From contig JAEYFY010000252.1 of the NCBI GenBank assembly GCA_023454395.1, positions 1 to 26,969 on the forward strand: a stretch of DNA of 26,969 nt. Direction: 5' to 3'. Source of the stretch: Pseudomonadota bacterium. Lineage in GTDB: Bacteria > Pseudomonadota > Gammaproteobacteria > Enterobacterales > Enterobacteriaceae. Within the stretch, counting starts at the first letter, position 1. Each line of letters begins with the position of its first letter. Made by a program: the position numbers and the translations under genes. Below, in pieces: positions 8,775 to 17,199 of the stretch. The notes under the pieces are model-generated. The model saw only the letters and a program-made list of their open reading frames with translations. It was not told where the DNA came from and did not search any database.

Positions 8775-9668
8775 ATGTCTCAACACTCTTCATTCTATTC
8801 ATATATTGGTTATCAACCTAAGCATCAGCAGGTTGAAGAATATCGTTTTCAAGACCAAATTCTATTACGACAAGGGGTATTAGAAACCACAGAAGATCTG
8901 CATATTGAAGAGACTTATCAAGCCGGCTTTAATTTAGTGGCGGTTCATAGTGGAAGTGTGATTAGTGAAAGTGTCAATGGACAGAAAATAGAAATAGCAA
9001 CACCGAGTATTTTTATTGCTAATAGTGTTGAACGTTATTCTTTATTGAATCAATTTAAATCTGGCGATCCGCTAAGATATACATTATTGCAATTATCATC
9101 TCAGTGGCTTGAGCAACAACATATTTTATTACCTCCAATACTGCGACAAAACCAATCACTTATGTTGCATCATCTGACTTTGGATAATACGTTTTTAGCG
9201 TTAACCATGCAGTTATTCCAAAATCCGGTTCACGACTCCTTAAAACCACTTTACTACTCAGGTAAAGCCTGCGAATTTGCTTCATTAAGTTTGCAATATT
9301 TATGTCATGAACAAGAGCCAGCCAATCGACCATTAAGTCAGCGTGAAAAAAACAGTTTAAAACAAGCCAAAGAAATTTTAATTGCTGAAATGGAAACGCC
9401 ACCCAAGCTTGAAATATTAGCAACTCGTGTGGGACTAAATACTCGAAAACTGACTCAAGGTTTTCGTCAATTATTTGGCAATTCTGTTTATGGTTGGCTA
9501 CAAGAATATCGTTTACAAACCGCATATAATATGTTGCTAAATGAAGGGGAATCTATCTCCAGTGTTGCCTATTATGTTGGGTATACACCCGCTCATTTTT
9601 CCGTCGCGTTTCGTAAACGTTTTGGTATATTACCGGGCGATGTACGCAAAGGGCATTTCACGCCTTAA
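8775..9668 (+). CDS. AraC-family siderophore-uptake regulator (PchR/YbtA type)
   Basis: A 297-aa cytoplasmic transcription factor. The N-terminal about 190 residues are a sensor domain without an obvious cupin signature. The C-terminal about 100 residues are the double helix-turn-helix of the AraC family: first HTH around LEILATRVGLNTRKLTQGFR, second around ISSVAYYVGYTPAHFSVAFR, then RFGILPGDVRK. The sequence FGNSVYGWLQEYRLQTAY strongly recalls PchR, which binds ferri-pyochelin and activates the pch and fpt genes. The Shine-Dalgarno before ATG 8775 is poor. A Fur box lies upstream and the transporter genes downstream, behind paired AATCKAAA repeats that I take as its targets. The ligand is inferred from context only. 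Confidence 0.85.
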   Translation: MSQHSSFYSYIGYQPKHQQVEEYRFQDQILLRQGVLETTEDLHIEETYQAGFNLVAVHSGSVISESVNGQKIEIATPSIFIANSVERYSLLNQFKSGDPLRYTLLQLSSQWLEQQHILLPPILRQNQSLMLHHLTLDNTFLALTMQLFQNPVHDSLKPLYYSGKACEFASLSLQYLCHEQEPANRPLSQREKNSLKQAKEILIAEMETPPKLEILATRVGLNTRKLTQGFRQLFGNSVYGWLQEYRLQTAYNMLLNEGESISSVAYYVGYTPAHFSVAFRKRFGILPGDVRKGHFTP

Positions 9669-9787
9669 TTGATTTTATTAGGTTTATCGGTATATTAATT
9701 ATCTTCATCGCTTGAGTTGTCATCTATTAAACGCTTAATTAATTCTCCCGTTCCCATCTTGCTTAATAAATAAGCAAAATGCATCTA

Positions 9788-9817
9788 AATCGAAAGTAAT
9801 AGTCACGCAATCTAAAG
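9788..9817 (+). promoter_or_regulatory. Direct-repeat operator before the ABC transporter pair
   Basis: AATCGAAAG (9788-9796) and AATCTAAAG (9809-9817) are direct repeats with 21-bp phasing, that is two helical turns on the same face, as AraC-family dimers use. A TATAGT -10-like box lies at 9850-9855 with no good -35, as expected for an activator-dependent promoter. The same element recurs before the receptor gene at 13247. Confidence 0.6.
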
Positions 9818-9880
9818 TCTTGTTGCTAGAGGGAAAATACGCTTTTCGCTATAGTGCCACAAGATGTTGTGGAGATTATT

Positions 9881-11575
9881 ATGCATAATGAATTATGGGC
9901 GTTGTTGCGTCCTTATCGCTCTTTATTACTAGGTGCGCTGTTACTACAAGCTGTTGCAGGTTTTAGCTCTTTAGTACCTTGGTTAGCACTTTATCAACTT
10001 ATTATTTCTTTCCCTTCTACTAATACGTTCTGGCTAACCATTGCGGTTATTGGTGGCATTGTATGGCTTATTTCGCAGACCATTGCCTTTCATTTAACGC
10101 ATTTAATGGATGCTAAATTAACCTATCATTTACGGTTAGCACTATCAGAAAAAATGCAAAAATTACCATTGAATTGGTTCGTGAACCAAGGAAAAAATGG
10201 TATTAATCAATATGTTCAGCGAGATATTAAAGCATTACATCAATTAATTGCTCATGCACCTGCTGATATCGTGCAATTAATCGTTGTTCCTGTTATCGCT
10301 ATTATTGTGTTATCAACATTAAATCCTTTTTTACTGGTTTTCTCTCTTATTCCTTTAATAATTGCTTATTTTTGTTTTAAACAAACACAATCATCACGTT
10401 ATCAAACCTATTGTGAACAGCGTGATAGTGCGATGAAAATACTCTTTGGCGATTATCAACTCCTTGCCGAAAACCCACTTATCGCGCGTCAATTCCCGCA
10501 TAAAGGCATTATCAGTAAAACAGAAAAAGCCTTATTTAATTTAGTTTTTCATTTTCAAAATTGGGTTAAACGAGTTGGATTATTAGGATCACTTACTCAG
10601 CTATTATTAAGTGCCACGTTATTAACGGGATGGCTATTACTGGGTGCAACTATTTTTGAACACGCGTTGCCATTGGCCGATTTATTACTGTTTATTTTAT
10701 TATTAAGACGTATCGCAGAGCCTGTTATGGCAATGGGGCATGGTGGTGATGCTTTACGTGCTGCAAAACAATCAGCACAGCGAATTCAGCAATTATTAAA
10801 TCAGCCTGAAATGCAATATGGTGATTTATCGACCGAGACGATATCTCATGCTGTCGCGTTAACAGCACACTCTGTTTGCCTCTCTTATGGGGATAAAAAG
10901 ATCCTCGATAATATTAATTTTGAAATTAAAAAAGGCGAGTTTATTGCCATTGTTGGATCTTCTGGTGCAGGTAAAAGCTCTTTACTACAACTGATTGCTC
11001 GATTTATGGATGCAACATCAGGTGAGATTTTTGTTGAGGATCAGAATTTACAGGCATATTCACGTAATGCACTAAACCAGATAACCACTGTGGTGATGCA
11101 AAATAGTGCGCCATTGCCTTATTCTATTCGCGATAATCTGTTGTTGTTTGATCCCGATTGTAGCGAGCAACAGTTGCAATCAGCCATTAATGAAACCAAT
11201 TTAACTGAAGTCATAACGAATTTACCGCAAGGTTTATCAACCGTTATTAATGATGAAATGGCATTATCTGGTGGTGAAGCTCTACGCCTTGCCATTGCTC
11301 GCGCTTTTATTGCCAATAACCCTCTGTTGTTAGCCGATGAACCCTCCTCTGCACTTGATCCTGATAACGCACAAAAGATTTTTGTGGCGATAAAAAATAA
11401 AACCATGACACGCGTCGTCGTCACACATTCACTGGTTTTAGCACAACAAGCAGACAGAGTGATGTTTATGGCTGAAGGTAAATTAATCGCAATGGGGCAT
11501 CATGATGAGTTATTAGTTAATTGCTCTGATTATCATGACTTTGTACAAAAACAAGGAGAGCAAAATGAAGACTAA
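9881..11575 (+). CDS. ABC transporter, exporter-fold half-transporter (PchH/YbtP-like), first subunit
   Basis: This 564-aa protein has an N-terminal membrane domain with about six helices (residues about 15-300), then a nucleotide-binding domain: Walker A GSSGAGKSS near residue 365, Q-loop VVMQN, signature LSGGEALRLAIARA, Walker B LLLADEPSSALD and H-loop VVTHS. The fold is that of exporters. In siderophore loci this type works as a heterodimer: YbtPQ and IrtAB import ferri-siderophores, and PchHI belongs to the pyochelin locus. The signature has E instead of Q (LSGGE). The ATG at 9881, preceded by GGAG, is preferred to the GTG at 9854, which falls in the -10-like box. It overlaps the next gene by 11 bp. 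Confidence 0.85.
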   Translation: MHNELWALLRPYRSLLLGALLLQAVAGFSSLVPWLALYQLIISFPSTNTFWLTIAVIGGIVWLISQTIAFHLTHLMDAKLTYHLRLALSEKMQKLPLNWFVNQGKNGINQYVQRDIKALHQLIAHAPADIVQLIVVPVIAIIVLSTLNPFLLVFSLIPLIIAYFCFKQTQSSRYQTYCEQRDSAMKILFGDYQLLAENPLIARQFPHKGIISKTEKALFNLVFHFQNWVKRVGLLGSLTQLLLSATLLTGWLLLGATIFEHALPLADLLLFILLLRRIAEPVMAMGHGGDALRAAKQSAQRIQQLLNQPEMQYGDLSTETISHAVALTAHSVCLSYGDKKILDNINFEIKKGEFIAIVGSSGAGKSSLLQLIARFMDATSGEIFVEDQNLQAYSRNALNQITTVVMQNSAPLPYSIRDNLLLFDPDCSEQQLQSAINETNLTEVITNLPQGLSTVINDEMALSGGEALRLAIARAFIANNPLLLADEPSSALDPDNAQKIFVAIKNKTMTRVVVTHSLVLAQQADRVMFMAEGKLIAMGHHDELLVNCSDYHDFVQKQGEQNED

Positions 11576-13205
11576 TCCCTTTGTTTCATTACTCTTATCT
11601 TTAAAATATCCACTTAGTTTTATGGTGTTGAGTGCCATTTTAGAAGGGCTATGTGGTTTATTATTATTACCCATTATTATCTATTGGCATCAAGAACCAA
11701 GCCAATATTTATGGATGCTAGCGGGATTAACATTAATTACACTTATTTTTCAGTACATTGCGACACTAAAAGGTTTTCTTGCGGGTACGACGGTGATGAA
11801 GATCTTAGTCCAAGCCTTGATCCGTCATTTACCGCGTAGTTTAACGCCACCGCCTCAAGCACAAACGTTATGCTCAGGTGCTGCGATGAGCGCAATGAGT
11901 ATTCCAGCCCATTTACTCGCACCTGTTATCAGTGTTGTGGTTACACCATTAACAGTGATTATGGGGCTTTTATTTTATAACGTCACTTTTGCGTTGATTT
12001 TTATAGTGGCTGCATTATTACTTGTCGCAGTGATGCGAATAAGTGCCAAAGGGCTGTATAGACAAGAAGTAACACTGCAAACAGCAGAGGCTGTTGCGGC
12101 TAAAACATTGGCTAATTTTGCACAACATCAGGCATTACTGCGAAAAAGTGGGCGAAATTCACTGTTCTCACAGCAATTACAGCAAGATTTACTAGCGCAA
12201 CATCACCAACAAGTACAGTTATTACAGCGAAGCTTACCTTACCATTTAATTTTTTCTCTCTGTATTCAGGTTATTTTTATCGCTGTGCTCGTGATTGGGG
12301 TGATAAATGTTGATGCTAATCATCTTACTTTAGCGCAGTGGTTAGCCGTTGTTGTATTAATTGCCCGCTTTATTGAGCCGTTATTTCAGCTTTCTCATAT
12401 TGATCAAGCATTAAGACAAAGTAAACAGTCACTCACTTTAATTAAGAATGCGTTGAATACACCAATATTACATAGCCCAATAGAGAGTGAAGCACCGAAA
12501 AATTATCAGATCCATTGTGAACATCTCCATGTTAATAACCATACAGGTAAAGCCATTCTTTCTGATATTTCAGTCTGTTGTCCCGATAAAAAAATGACTG
12601 CGGTTGTGGGGAGTTCTGGTGCAGGTAAAACAACACTACTCCATGTTTTAGCTCGTCTTATCGATGCGGATAAAGGGCAAATTCTTTATGGTGATAAAAA
12701 AGTTAATGATTTATCTGAGAGTGTATTAGCGCAAACAAGGCAAATCGTATTTCAGCATAATCAATTAATTAAAGGCACTTTACGCTGGTCATTATTGCAA
12801 GATGAGCAATCAACAGTCAGTGATAAGGATATTTTACAATTACTTAATGCATTAGGTTTATCGCTGACCCAAGCGGATTTAGATGACGATGTGGGAGAAC
12901 AGGGGGACCGTTATTCTGGTGGGCAAAAACAAAGGCTATGCTTGGCGCGTTCATTATTAGCCGATCCTAAAATTCTATTTTTAGACGAGCCTACCGCGAG
13001 CCTTGATACAATTAGTCGTGAAAAAGTCGCGCTTTATCTTGAAAACTTAACATCCACACGAGTTGTGATCACACATGATCCTGATGTTGCCAAACGGGCA
13101 GAACACGTCATTGTGCTAGAGGATGGAAAAGTCATTGCAGAAGGTTCGCCTAATGCATTGTTATTATCTTCAACATGGTTCTCACGTTTTTGTGGATCAT
13201 ATTGA
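11565..13205 (+). CDS. ABC transporter, exporter-fold half-transporter (PchI/YbtQ-like), second subunit
   Basis: A 546-aa partner of the preceding subunit with the same plan: membrane domain (residues about 10-300) and nucleotide-binding domain with Walker A GSSGAGKTT, Q-loop IVFQHN, signature YSGGQKQRLCLARS, Walker B ILFLDEPTASLD and H-loop VITHD. It keeps a canonical signature core (SGGQ), so any asymmetry in the dimer comes from the first subunit. AAGGAGAG at 11553-11560 fixes the ATG at 11565. The in-frame ATG at 11535 has no ribosome site. The 11-bp overlap implies coupled synthesis at equal amounts. Its direction of transport cannot be read from sequence; the gene context favours import across the inner membrane. 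Confidence 0.85.
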   Translation: MKTNPFVSLLLSLKYPLSFMVLSAILEGLCGLLLLPIIIYWHQEPSQYLWMLAGLTLITLIFQYIATLKGFLAGTTVMKILVQALIRHLPRSLTPPPQAQTLCSGAAMSAMSIPAHLLAPVISVVVTPLTVIMGLLFYNVTFALIFIVAALLLVAVMRISAKGLYRQEVTLQTAEAVAAKTLANFAQHQALLRKSGRNSLFSQQLQQDLLAQHHQQVQLLQRSLPYHLIFSLCIQVIFIAVLVIGVINVDANHLTLAQWLAVVVLIARFIEPLFQLSHIDQALRQSKQSLTLIKNALNTPILHSPIESEAPKNYQIHCEHLHVNNHTGKAILSDISVCCPDKKMTAVVGSSGAGKTTLLHVLARLIDADKGQILYGDKKVNDLSESVLAQTRQIVFQHNQLIKGTLRWSLLQDEQSTVSDKDILQLLNALGLSLTQADLDDDVGEQGDRYSGGQKQRLCLARSLLADPKILFLDEPTASLDTISREKVALYLENLTSTRVVITHDPDVAKRAEHVIVLEDGKVIAEGSPNALLLSSTWFSRFCGSY

Positions 13206-13246
13206 GCTTTTCGATCTTTATTCGTTGTGACGTAATATCGATTGGC

Positions 13247-13276
13247 AATCGAAAGAGATAATTTGGCAATCTAAAA
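13247..13276 (+). promoter_or_regulatory. Direct-repeat operator before the TonB receptor operon
   Basis: AATCGAAAG (13247-13255) and AATCTAAAA (13268-13276) repeat the element found before the ABC pair with the same 21-bp phasing; both second half-sites are preceded by GC. The first half also lies in a 7-1-7 palindrome, TCGATTG-G-CAATCGA (13238-13252). An inverted half-like CTTTTCGATC is at 13207-13216. I infer binding by the AraC-family regulator. Confidence 0.65.
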
Positions 13277-13301
13277 TACCCTAATCCCAAAATTGATAGA
13301 G

Positions 13302-13316
13302 TGATAACCATTATCA
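13302..13316 (+). promoter_or_regulatory. Fur box before the TonB receptor
   Basis: TGATAACCATTATCA matches the 7-1-7 Fur consensus at 13 of 14 arm positions and is nearly a perfect palindrome. It covers the probable -10 region (TATCAT at 13312-13317), downstream of the direct-repeat operator. This gives classic dual control: iron-Fur represses, and the siderophore-bound regulator activates. Confidence 0.85.
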
Positions 13317-13337
13317 TTTGAATATTTTGGGATGGGT

Positions 13338-15530
13338 ATGGTTTACATTTCTGCTTTAGCTAACTTAGATAAAACACAGACATTATCACCAGTATTAAAT
13401 CAACGTACACAAAATAAATTGGCATTAACACAATGCGCTATCTTGTGTTCTACCGCGTTATTTTCACTTTCTGCCATCGCAAATACAGCAACAGAAAATA
13501 ATAAAGCGGTCGATGTTTTGGTGGTGACTGAAAGCGCGACACAAAACCGCGATGATCTTGCTCCTGGTGTGAGTACATTAAGTAAAATGGCACTAAAGCC
13601 CAGAGAGATCCCACAAACTGTCTCTGTGATAGACAGAGAGCAAATAGAAAATCAAAACCTAAACACTCTTGATGAAGTGATGACTCGTGCCAATGGCGTT
13701 ACCAGTGCCCCGTTTGTATTATTAACAACGGCTTATTATGCTCGTGGTTTTCAAATTAACTCTTTTGAGCTTGATGGTGTTCCTGCATTAATGGGAAATA
13801 TGGCAAGTTCACCACAAGATATGGCGGTGTATGAACGAGTTGAGATCTTAAAAGGCTCTAACGGATTAATGCATGGAATGGGAAACCCTGCGGCAACCGT
13901 CAATATGGTACGTAAACATGCACCTTTAGAAGATCAATTAAAAGCAACATTCACGGCTGGAAGCTGGAACCGTTATCGCGGTGAAGTGGATGTGGGTGGA
14001 CGTTTAAATCAAGCGGGTAGCGTTCGTGGTCGTGTTGTAATGGCATGGGAAGATAAAGATTTCTTCTACGATATTTCAGATCAAAAGACTCGCTTGATTT
14101 ATGCCACTGTCGATGCGGATTTAACGCCTAATACCCTATTACGTACGGGTGTTCAATATCAAACAATAGACTCCATCACCAATATGGCGGGTGTGCCAAT
14201 GGGGAAAGAGGGGAGTGATTTACATCTTTCTCGTAAAACCTATTTAGATGCTGATTGGGATCGCTTTAAATGGGATACCACGCGTTTATTTACCGGAATT
14301 GAACATCAAATTAATGATGATTGGCTGTTTAAAATCAACGGTGATTATCAATATGCTAAAGCGCGTTTGTTGTATGCAGGAGCATGGGGAAATATCGATC
14401 CTGAAACCGGTGATGGTGCCATGTTAATGGGAGGAGCATACAAGTTCCATAACTATCAAACCAGTCTTGATACCAACGTCACAGGAAAACTCAAAGGTTG
14501 GGGCTTACAACATGACGTGATAGTGGGAATGAGCTACTCGAAGGCCAGTGAAGAACAGCACACTGGGCAATTTAAAGAGCCTCTCAATGTACCTGTCAAT
14601 ATTTATCGCTGGGCTCCTCACAGTGTAGCAAAACCACAAATAACAGGTTATTCCTCTCAAGGTGCGACAAAAACGGAACAAACTGGCGTTTATGCAATGG
14701 GCCGGATCAAACTTATAGAGCCTGTTACGCTGGTTACAGGCGCAAGAGCGAGCTGGTGGGAAGTGACAAAACCACAAGCTAAGTTTACTGAAAATGGAAA
14801 AATCATACCTTATGGTGGTTTGATTTGGGACTTTGCACCTCAATGGTCATGGTACAGCAGTTATTCTACGGTTTATCAACCACAAACAGGAAAAACGTGG
14901 AGTGGTGAAATGTTGAAGCCCGTGGAAGGACAAACGGTTGAAACTGGGATCAAAGGCGCGTTGATGAACGGTGGGCTTAACGTCTCAGCCGCTATTTTCC
15001 GTATTGATATGAAAAATAATCCACAAGAAGATCCGGCACATCCTGGCGGTGGTTTTAATACCTATCTTATTAGTGGCGGAAAAGTGATTAGCCAAGGTTT
15101 TGATATTGAAGGGACAGGATATCTATCACCATTTTGGGATCTCTCTGTTGGTTACACCTACACTGACACGGAATATAAAGAAGATACTCTTAATAAAGGC
15201 AATAGTTTTAATTCATTGGTGCCTCGCCATATGGTAAGAGCGTGGACAAACTATCAGTTACCTTGGGATGCACGTAAGTGGAGTGTGGGGGGTGGTATTC
15301 AAGCGCAAAGTGAATATAGCAAAACAAACGGTGAAGTTACGTTACGCCAAGGTGGCTATGCGATATTTAATACGCGTTTAGGTTACCAAATTCATGAAAA
15401 CTGGTCTGTAGCATTAAATATTAATAACGTTTTTGATAAACGTTATTACTCAAGTCTTTTCTCCCCTCAATGGAATAACCGTTACGGTGAACCTCGTAAT
15501 GTTATGTTGAATATAAAGGCTGATTTCTAA
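13338..15530 (+). CDS. TonB-dependent ferric siderophore receptor (FptA-like)
   Basis: A 730-aa outer-membrane gated barrel that imports a ferri-siderophore using TonB-ExbBD energy. The signal peptide core lies at residues about 28-48, after an unusually long polar lead of some 27 residues. The TonB box is DVLVVTE (59-65). The plug begins near KPREIPQTVSVIDREQI and includes LDEVMTRANGV and YERVEILKGSNGLMHGMGNPAATVNM. The 22-strand barrel fills the rest and ends in the C-terminal phenylalanine (NIKADF). There is no N-terminal signalling domain, so it does not use a sigma/anti-sigma circuit. ATG 13338 has TTGGGA 5 bp upstream; ATG 13332 is the alternative. The stop overlaps the next start by one base. 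Barrel loops do not reveal the ligand. Confidence 0.9.
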   Translation: MVYISALANLDKTQTLSPVLNQRTQNKLALTQCAILCSTALFSLSAIANTATENNKAVDVLVVTESATQNRDDLAPGVSTLSKMALKPREIPQTVSVIDREQIENQNLNTLDEVMTRANGVTSAPFVLLTTAYYARGFQINSFELDGVPALMGNMASSPQDMAVYERVEILKGSNGLMHGMGNPAATVNMVRKHAPLEDQLKATFTAGSWNRYRGEVDVGGRLNQAGSVRGRVVMAWEDKDFFYDISDQKTRLIYATVDADLTPNTLLRTGVQYQTIDSITNMAGVPMGKEGSDLHLSRKTYLDADWDRFKWDTTRLFTGIEHQINDDWLFKINGDYQYAKARLLYAGAWGNIDPETGDGAMLMGGAYKFHNYQTSLDTNVTGKLKGWGLQHDVIVGMSYSKASEEQHTGQFKEPLNVPVNIYRWAPHSVAKPQITGYSSQGATKTEQTGVYAMGRIKLIEPVTLVTGARASWWEVTKPQAKFTENGKIIPYGGLIWDFAPQWSWYSSYSTVYQPQTGKTWSGEMLKPVEGQTVETGIKGALMNGGLNVSAAIFRIDMKNNPQEDPAHPGGGFNTYLISGGKVISQGFDIEGTGYLSPFWDLSVGYTYTDTEYKEDTLNKGNSFNSLVPRHMVRAWTNYQLPWDARKWSVGGGIQAQSEYSKTNGEVTLRQGGYAIFNTRLGYQIHENWSVALNINNVFDKRYYSSLFSPQWNNRYGEPRNVMLNIKADF

Positions 15531-15784
15531 TGCAAAAAGCATTGCTGATCAGTTGTGCTATTTTAGGCAGCGTAATAGGAAGTATTACGCTGTCATTACT
15601 GATAGCAACTTTTTATCCCAGTGTAGATCCGCTTAATCGCCTATATGCAGCCGTCTTTTTACCTGTTTTATTTTTATGTGGCATGCTCTTTTTTAGTTTG
15701 CTTTCAGTGAATGGAAAACAGGTATTTTGGCGAGCATGGAGCTGGTGGCTGTTACTTTTAATATTGCTGGAGTTTACTTTATGA
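15530..15784 (+). CDS. Small inner-membrane protein of the siderophore operon (FptB position)
   Basis: An 84-aa hydrophobic protein with three predicted membrane segments (about residues 4-28, 38-62 and 68-82) and no catalytic motif. It starts on the last base of the receptor stop codon (TAATG) and ends in an ATGA overlap with the PepSY gene, so it is translated as part of the chain. Small membrane proteins of unknown role occupy this position in fpt-type operons (FptB in P. aeruginosa) and beside other PepSY iron proteins. I do not recognise it by sequence and assign it by position. Confidence 0.7.
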   Translation: MQKALLISCAILGSVIGSITLSLLIATFYPSVDPLNRLYAAVFLPVLFLCGMLFFSLLSVNGKQVFWRAWSWWLLLLILLEFTL

Positions 15785-17187
15785 AAGCAATATTAAAACG
15801 CCAATTTTCACAGCTTCATCGCCAAACAGGCACTTTATTTGGCATTCTATTATTTATTATTTTATTTACAGGTACATGGTCATTAGCTCATGAAAATTTA
15901 AATCTATGGGTTCAATTTAAGCCGTTAAATAAAGAACTATTGCCGTTAGATAAGCTATTAATAAAAGGTGAATACCTCTTAGGTGAAAACGGTTTTAATA
16001 GTGTGAAATTAGCTTCTATTGATCATCCTATTATTACTTTCTGCCAAGGAATGGGAAATTGTCCACTACTGTTAAATGCACAAACAGGAGAAGAAATTAG
16101 ATTAACAGAGGTTATCTCTCCTATTGTTAATCTACATAAAAATCTATTTATGGGTTTTTCTGGACGATTATTTATTAGCTTATTTGGTTTTGTTTTTGCG
16201 CTATTGTTAATAACAGGCATTGTTATTCATCACCGTAAAATCTATCAACTATTTAGGCTCCGTTTTAATCAAGGACGTAGGTTATTTTTCTTTGATTTGC
16301 ATAATGTCATTGGATTATTGAGTTATCCGTGGCTGGTTGTATTTGCTTTAACCGGGGCATTATCAGGATTAGGTGCATTCGGTACATTAATGCTGGCAAA
16401 ATATGTGGAGCCAAATGCTCCAGCGCAAGTGATGATGAAACTTATGGGGCAATCAACCCCTACTTCATTTGAATGGAGTGCATCTTCGCCAAACGAATTG
16501 TTAATTCAACTTTCGAAAGAAAAGCCAGAATTTATTCCTGAAACAATTAATTGGAAAAATAAAAGTACTGCTGAACAGCAAATAATAATAAGTGGGAGCC
16601 ATTTATATTTACCCAGTACTGCGAATTTTGAACAGTTCTCTTTTGCTGGTTTAGATAATTATCGGGTTTCAGAAAAAACTTCTGTGTCTCAGCAATTTTG
16701 GACGCGTGCTTTTATTGCGGTTCAACCGCTGCATTATGGGCAATATTTATGGGCAGGCTCTGCTAACTTTAGTTTATCTGCGTTTCATTGCTTAATGGGA
16801 ATGATGGCCTGTGTATTAACTTTTAGCGGATTAGTGATTTGGCTATTAAAAAAGCCCATCAATATCAGTTCCCGTTTAGTGTTAGGAAGTTGTATTGGCT
16901 TAATTTTTGCCAGCACATGTTTAATTCCTATCGCTATTTTCTCCGCGTTATCACCGATACTGTCTTTTTTTAGCATCTGGTTAATAACGCTTCTTTTTTA
17001 TTCTTTTTATTTGCAAGTGATCCAACTTACTTTCCTTATTTTAACCCTAAGTAGTGCGATTTTATTAATAAGTGTTTTTAGCCACTTATTTATTACTCAT
17101 GCTTCTTTATGGTGGATAAGTTGTGCCTTGCTGATAAGTGCCATTTTTTATTTTTTGATAGGTCTTTTTCTACTGAAAAGAGCGTAA
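15781..17187 (+). CDS. PepSY-TM membrane protein, probable ferri-siderophore reductase component (FptC-like)
   Basis: A 468-aa polytopic inner-membrane protein. The PepSY-TM pattern is visible: first helix after LHRQTG (about 16-36), a periplasmic region, helices around LFISLFGFVFALLLITGIVIHHRK, then FDLHNVIGLLSYPWLVVFALTGALSG, a second periplasmic region, and FHCLMGMMACVLTFSGLVIW. Histidines in or near helices (IHH, DLHNV, HYGQY, FHC) fit heme or metal ligands as proposed for siderophore reductases such as FoxB. The C-terminal about 110 residues add three or four more helices. The ATG at 15781 overlaps the previous stop (ATGA); the in-frame ATG at 15727 lies inside that gene. Reductase activity is inferred. 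Confidence 0.75.
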   Translation: MKAILKRQFSQLHRQTGTLFGILLFIILFTGTWSLAHENLNLWVQFKPLNKELLPLDKLLIKGEYLLGENGFNSVKLASIDHPIITFCQGMGNCPLLLNAQTGEEIRLTEVISPIVNLHKNLFMGFSGRLFISLFGFVFALLLITGIVIHHRKIYQLFRLRFNQGRRLFFFDLHNVIGLLSYPWLVVFALTGALSGLGAFGTLMLAKYVEPNAPAQVMMKLMGQSTPTSFEWSASSPNELLIQLSKEKPEFIPETINWKNKSTAEQQIIISGSHLYLPSTANFEQFSFAGLDNYRVSEKTSVSQQFWTRAFIAVQPLHYGQYLWAGSANFSLSAFHCLMGMMACVLTFSGLVIWLLKKPINISSRLVLGSCIGLIFASTCLIPIAIFSALSPILSFFSIWLITLLFYSFYLQVIQLTFLILTLSSAILLISVFSHLFITHASLWWISCALLISAIFYFLIGLFLLKRA

Positions 17188-17199
17188 TTGGAGTCCGTT

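Noticed and set aside
11535..11564. Upstream ATG extending the second ABC subunit by 10 residues
   Set aside because: No ribosome site precedes 11535, whereas AAGGAGAG sits properly before the ATG at 11565.
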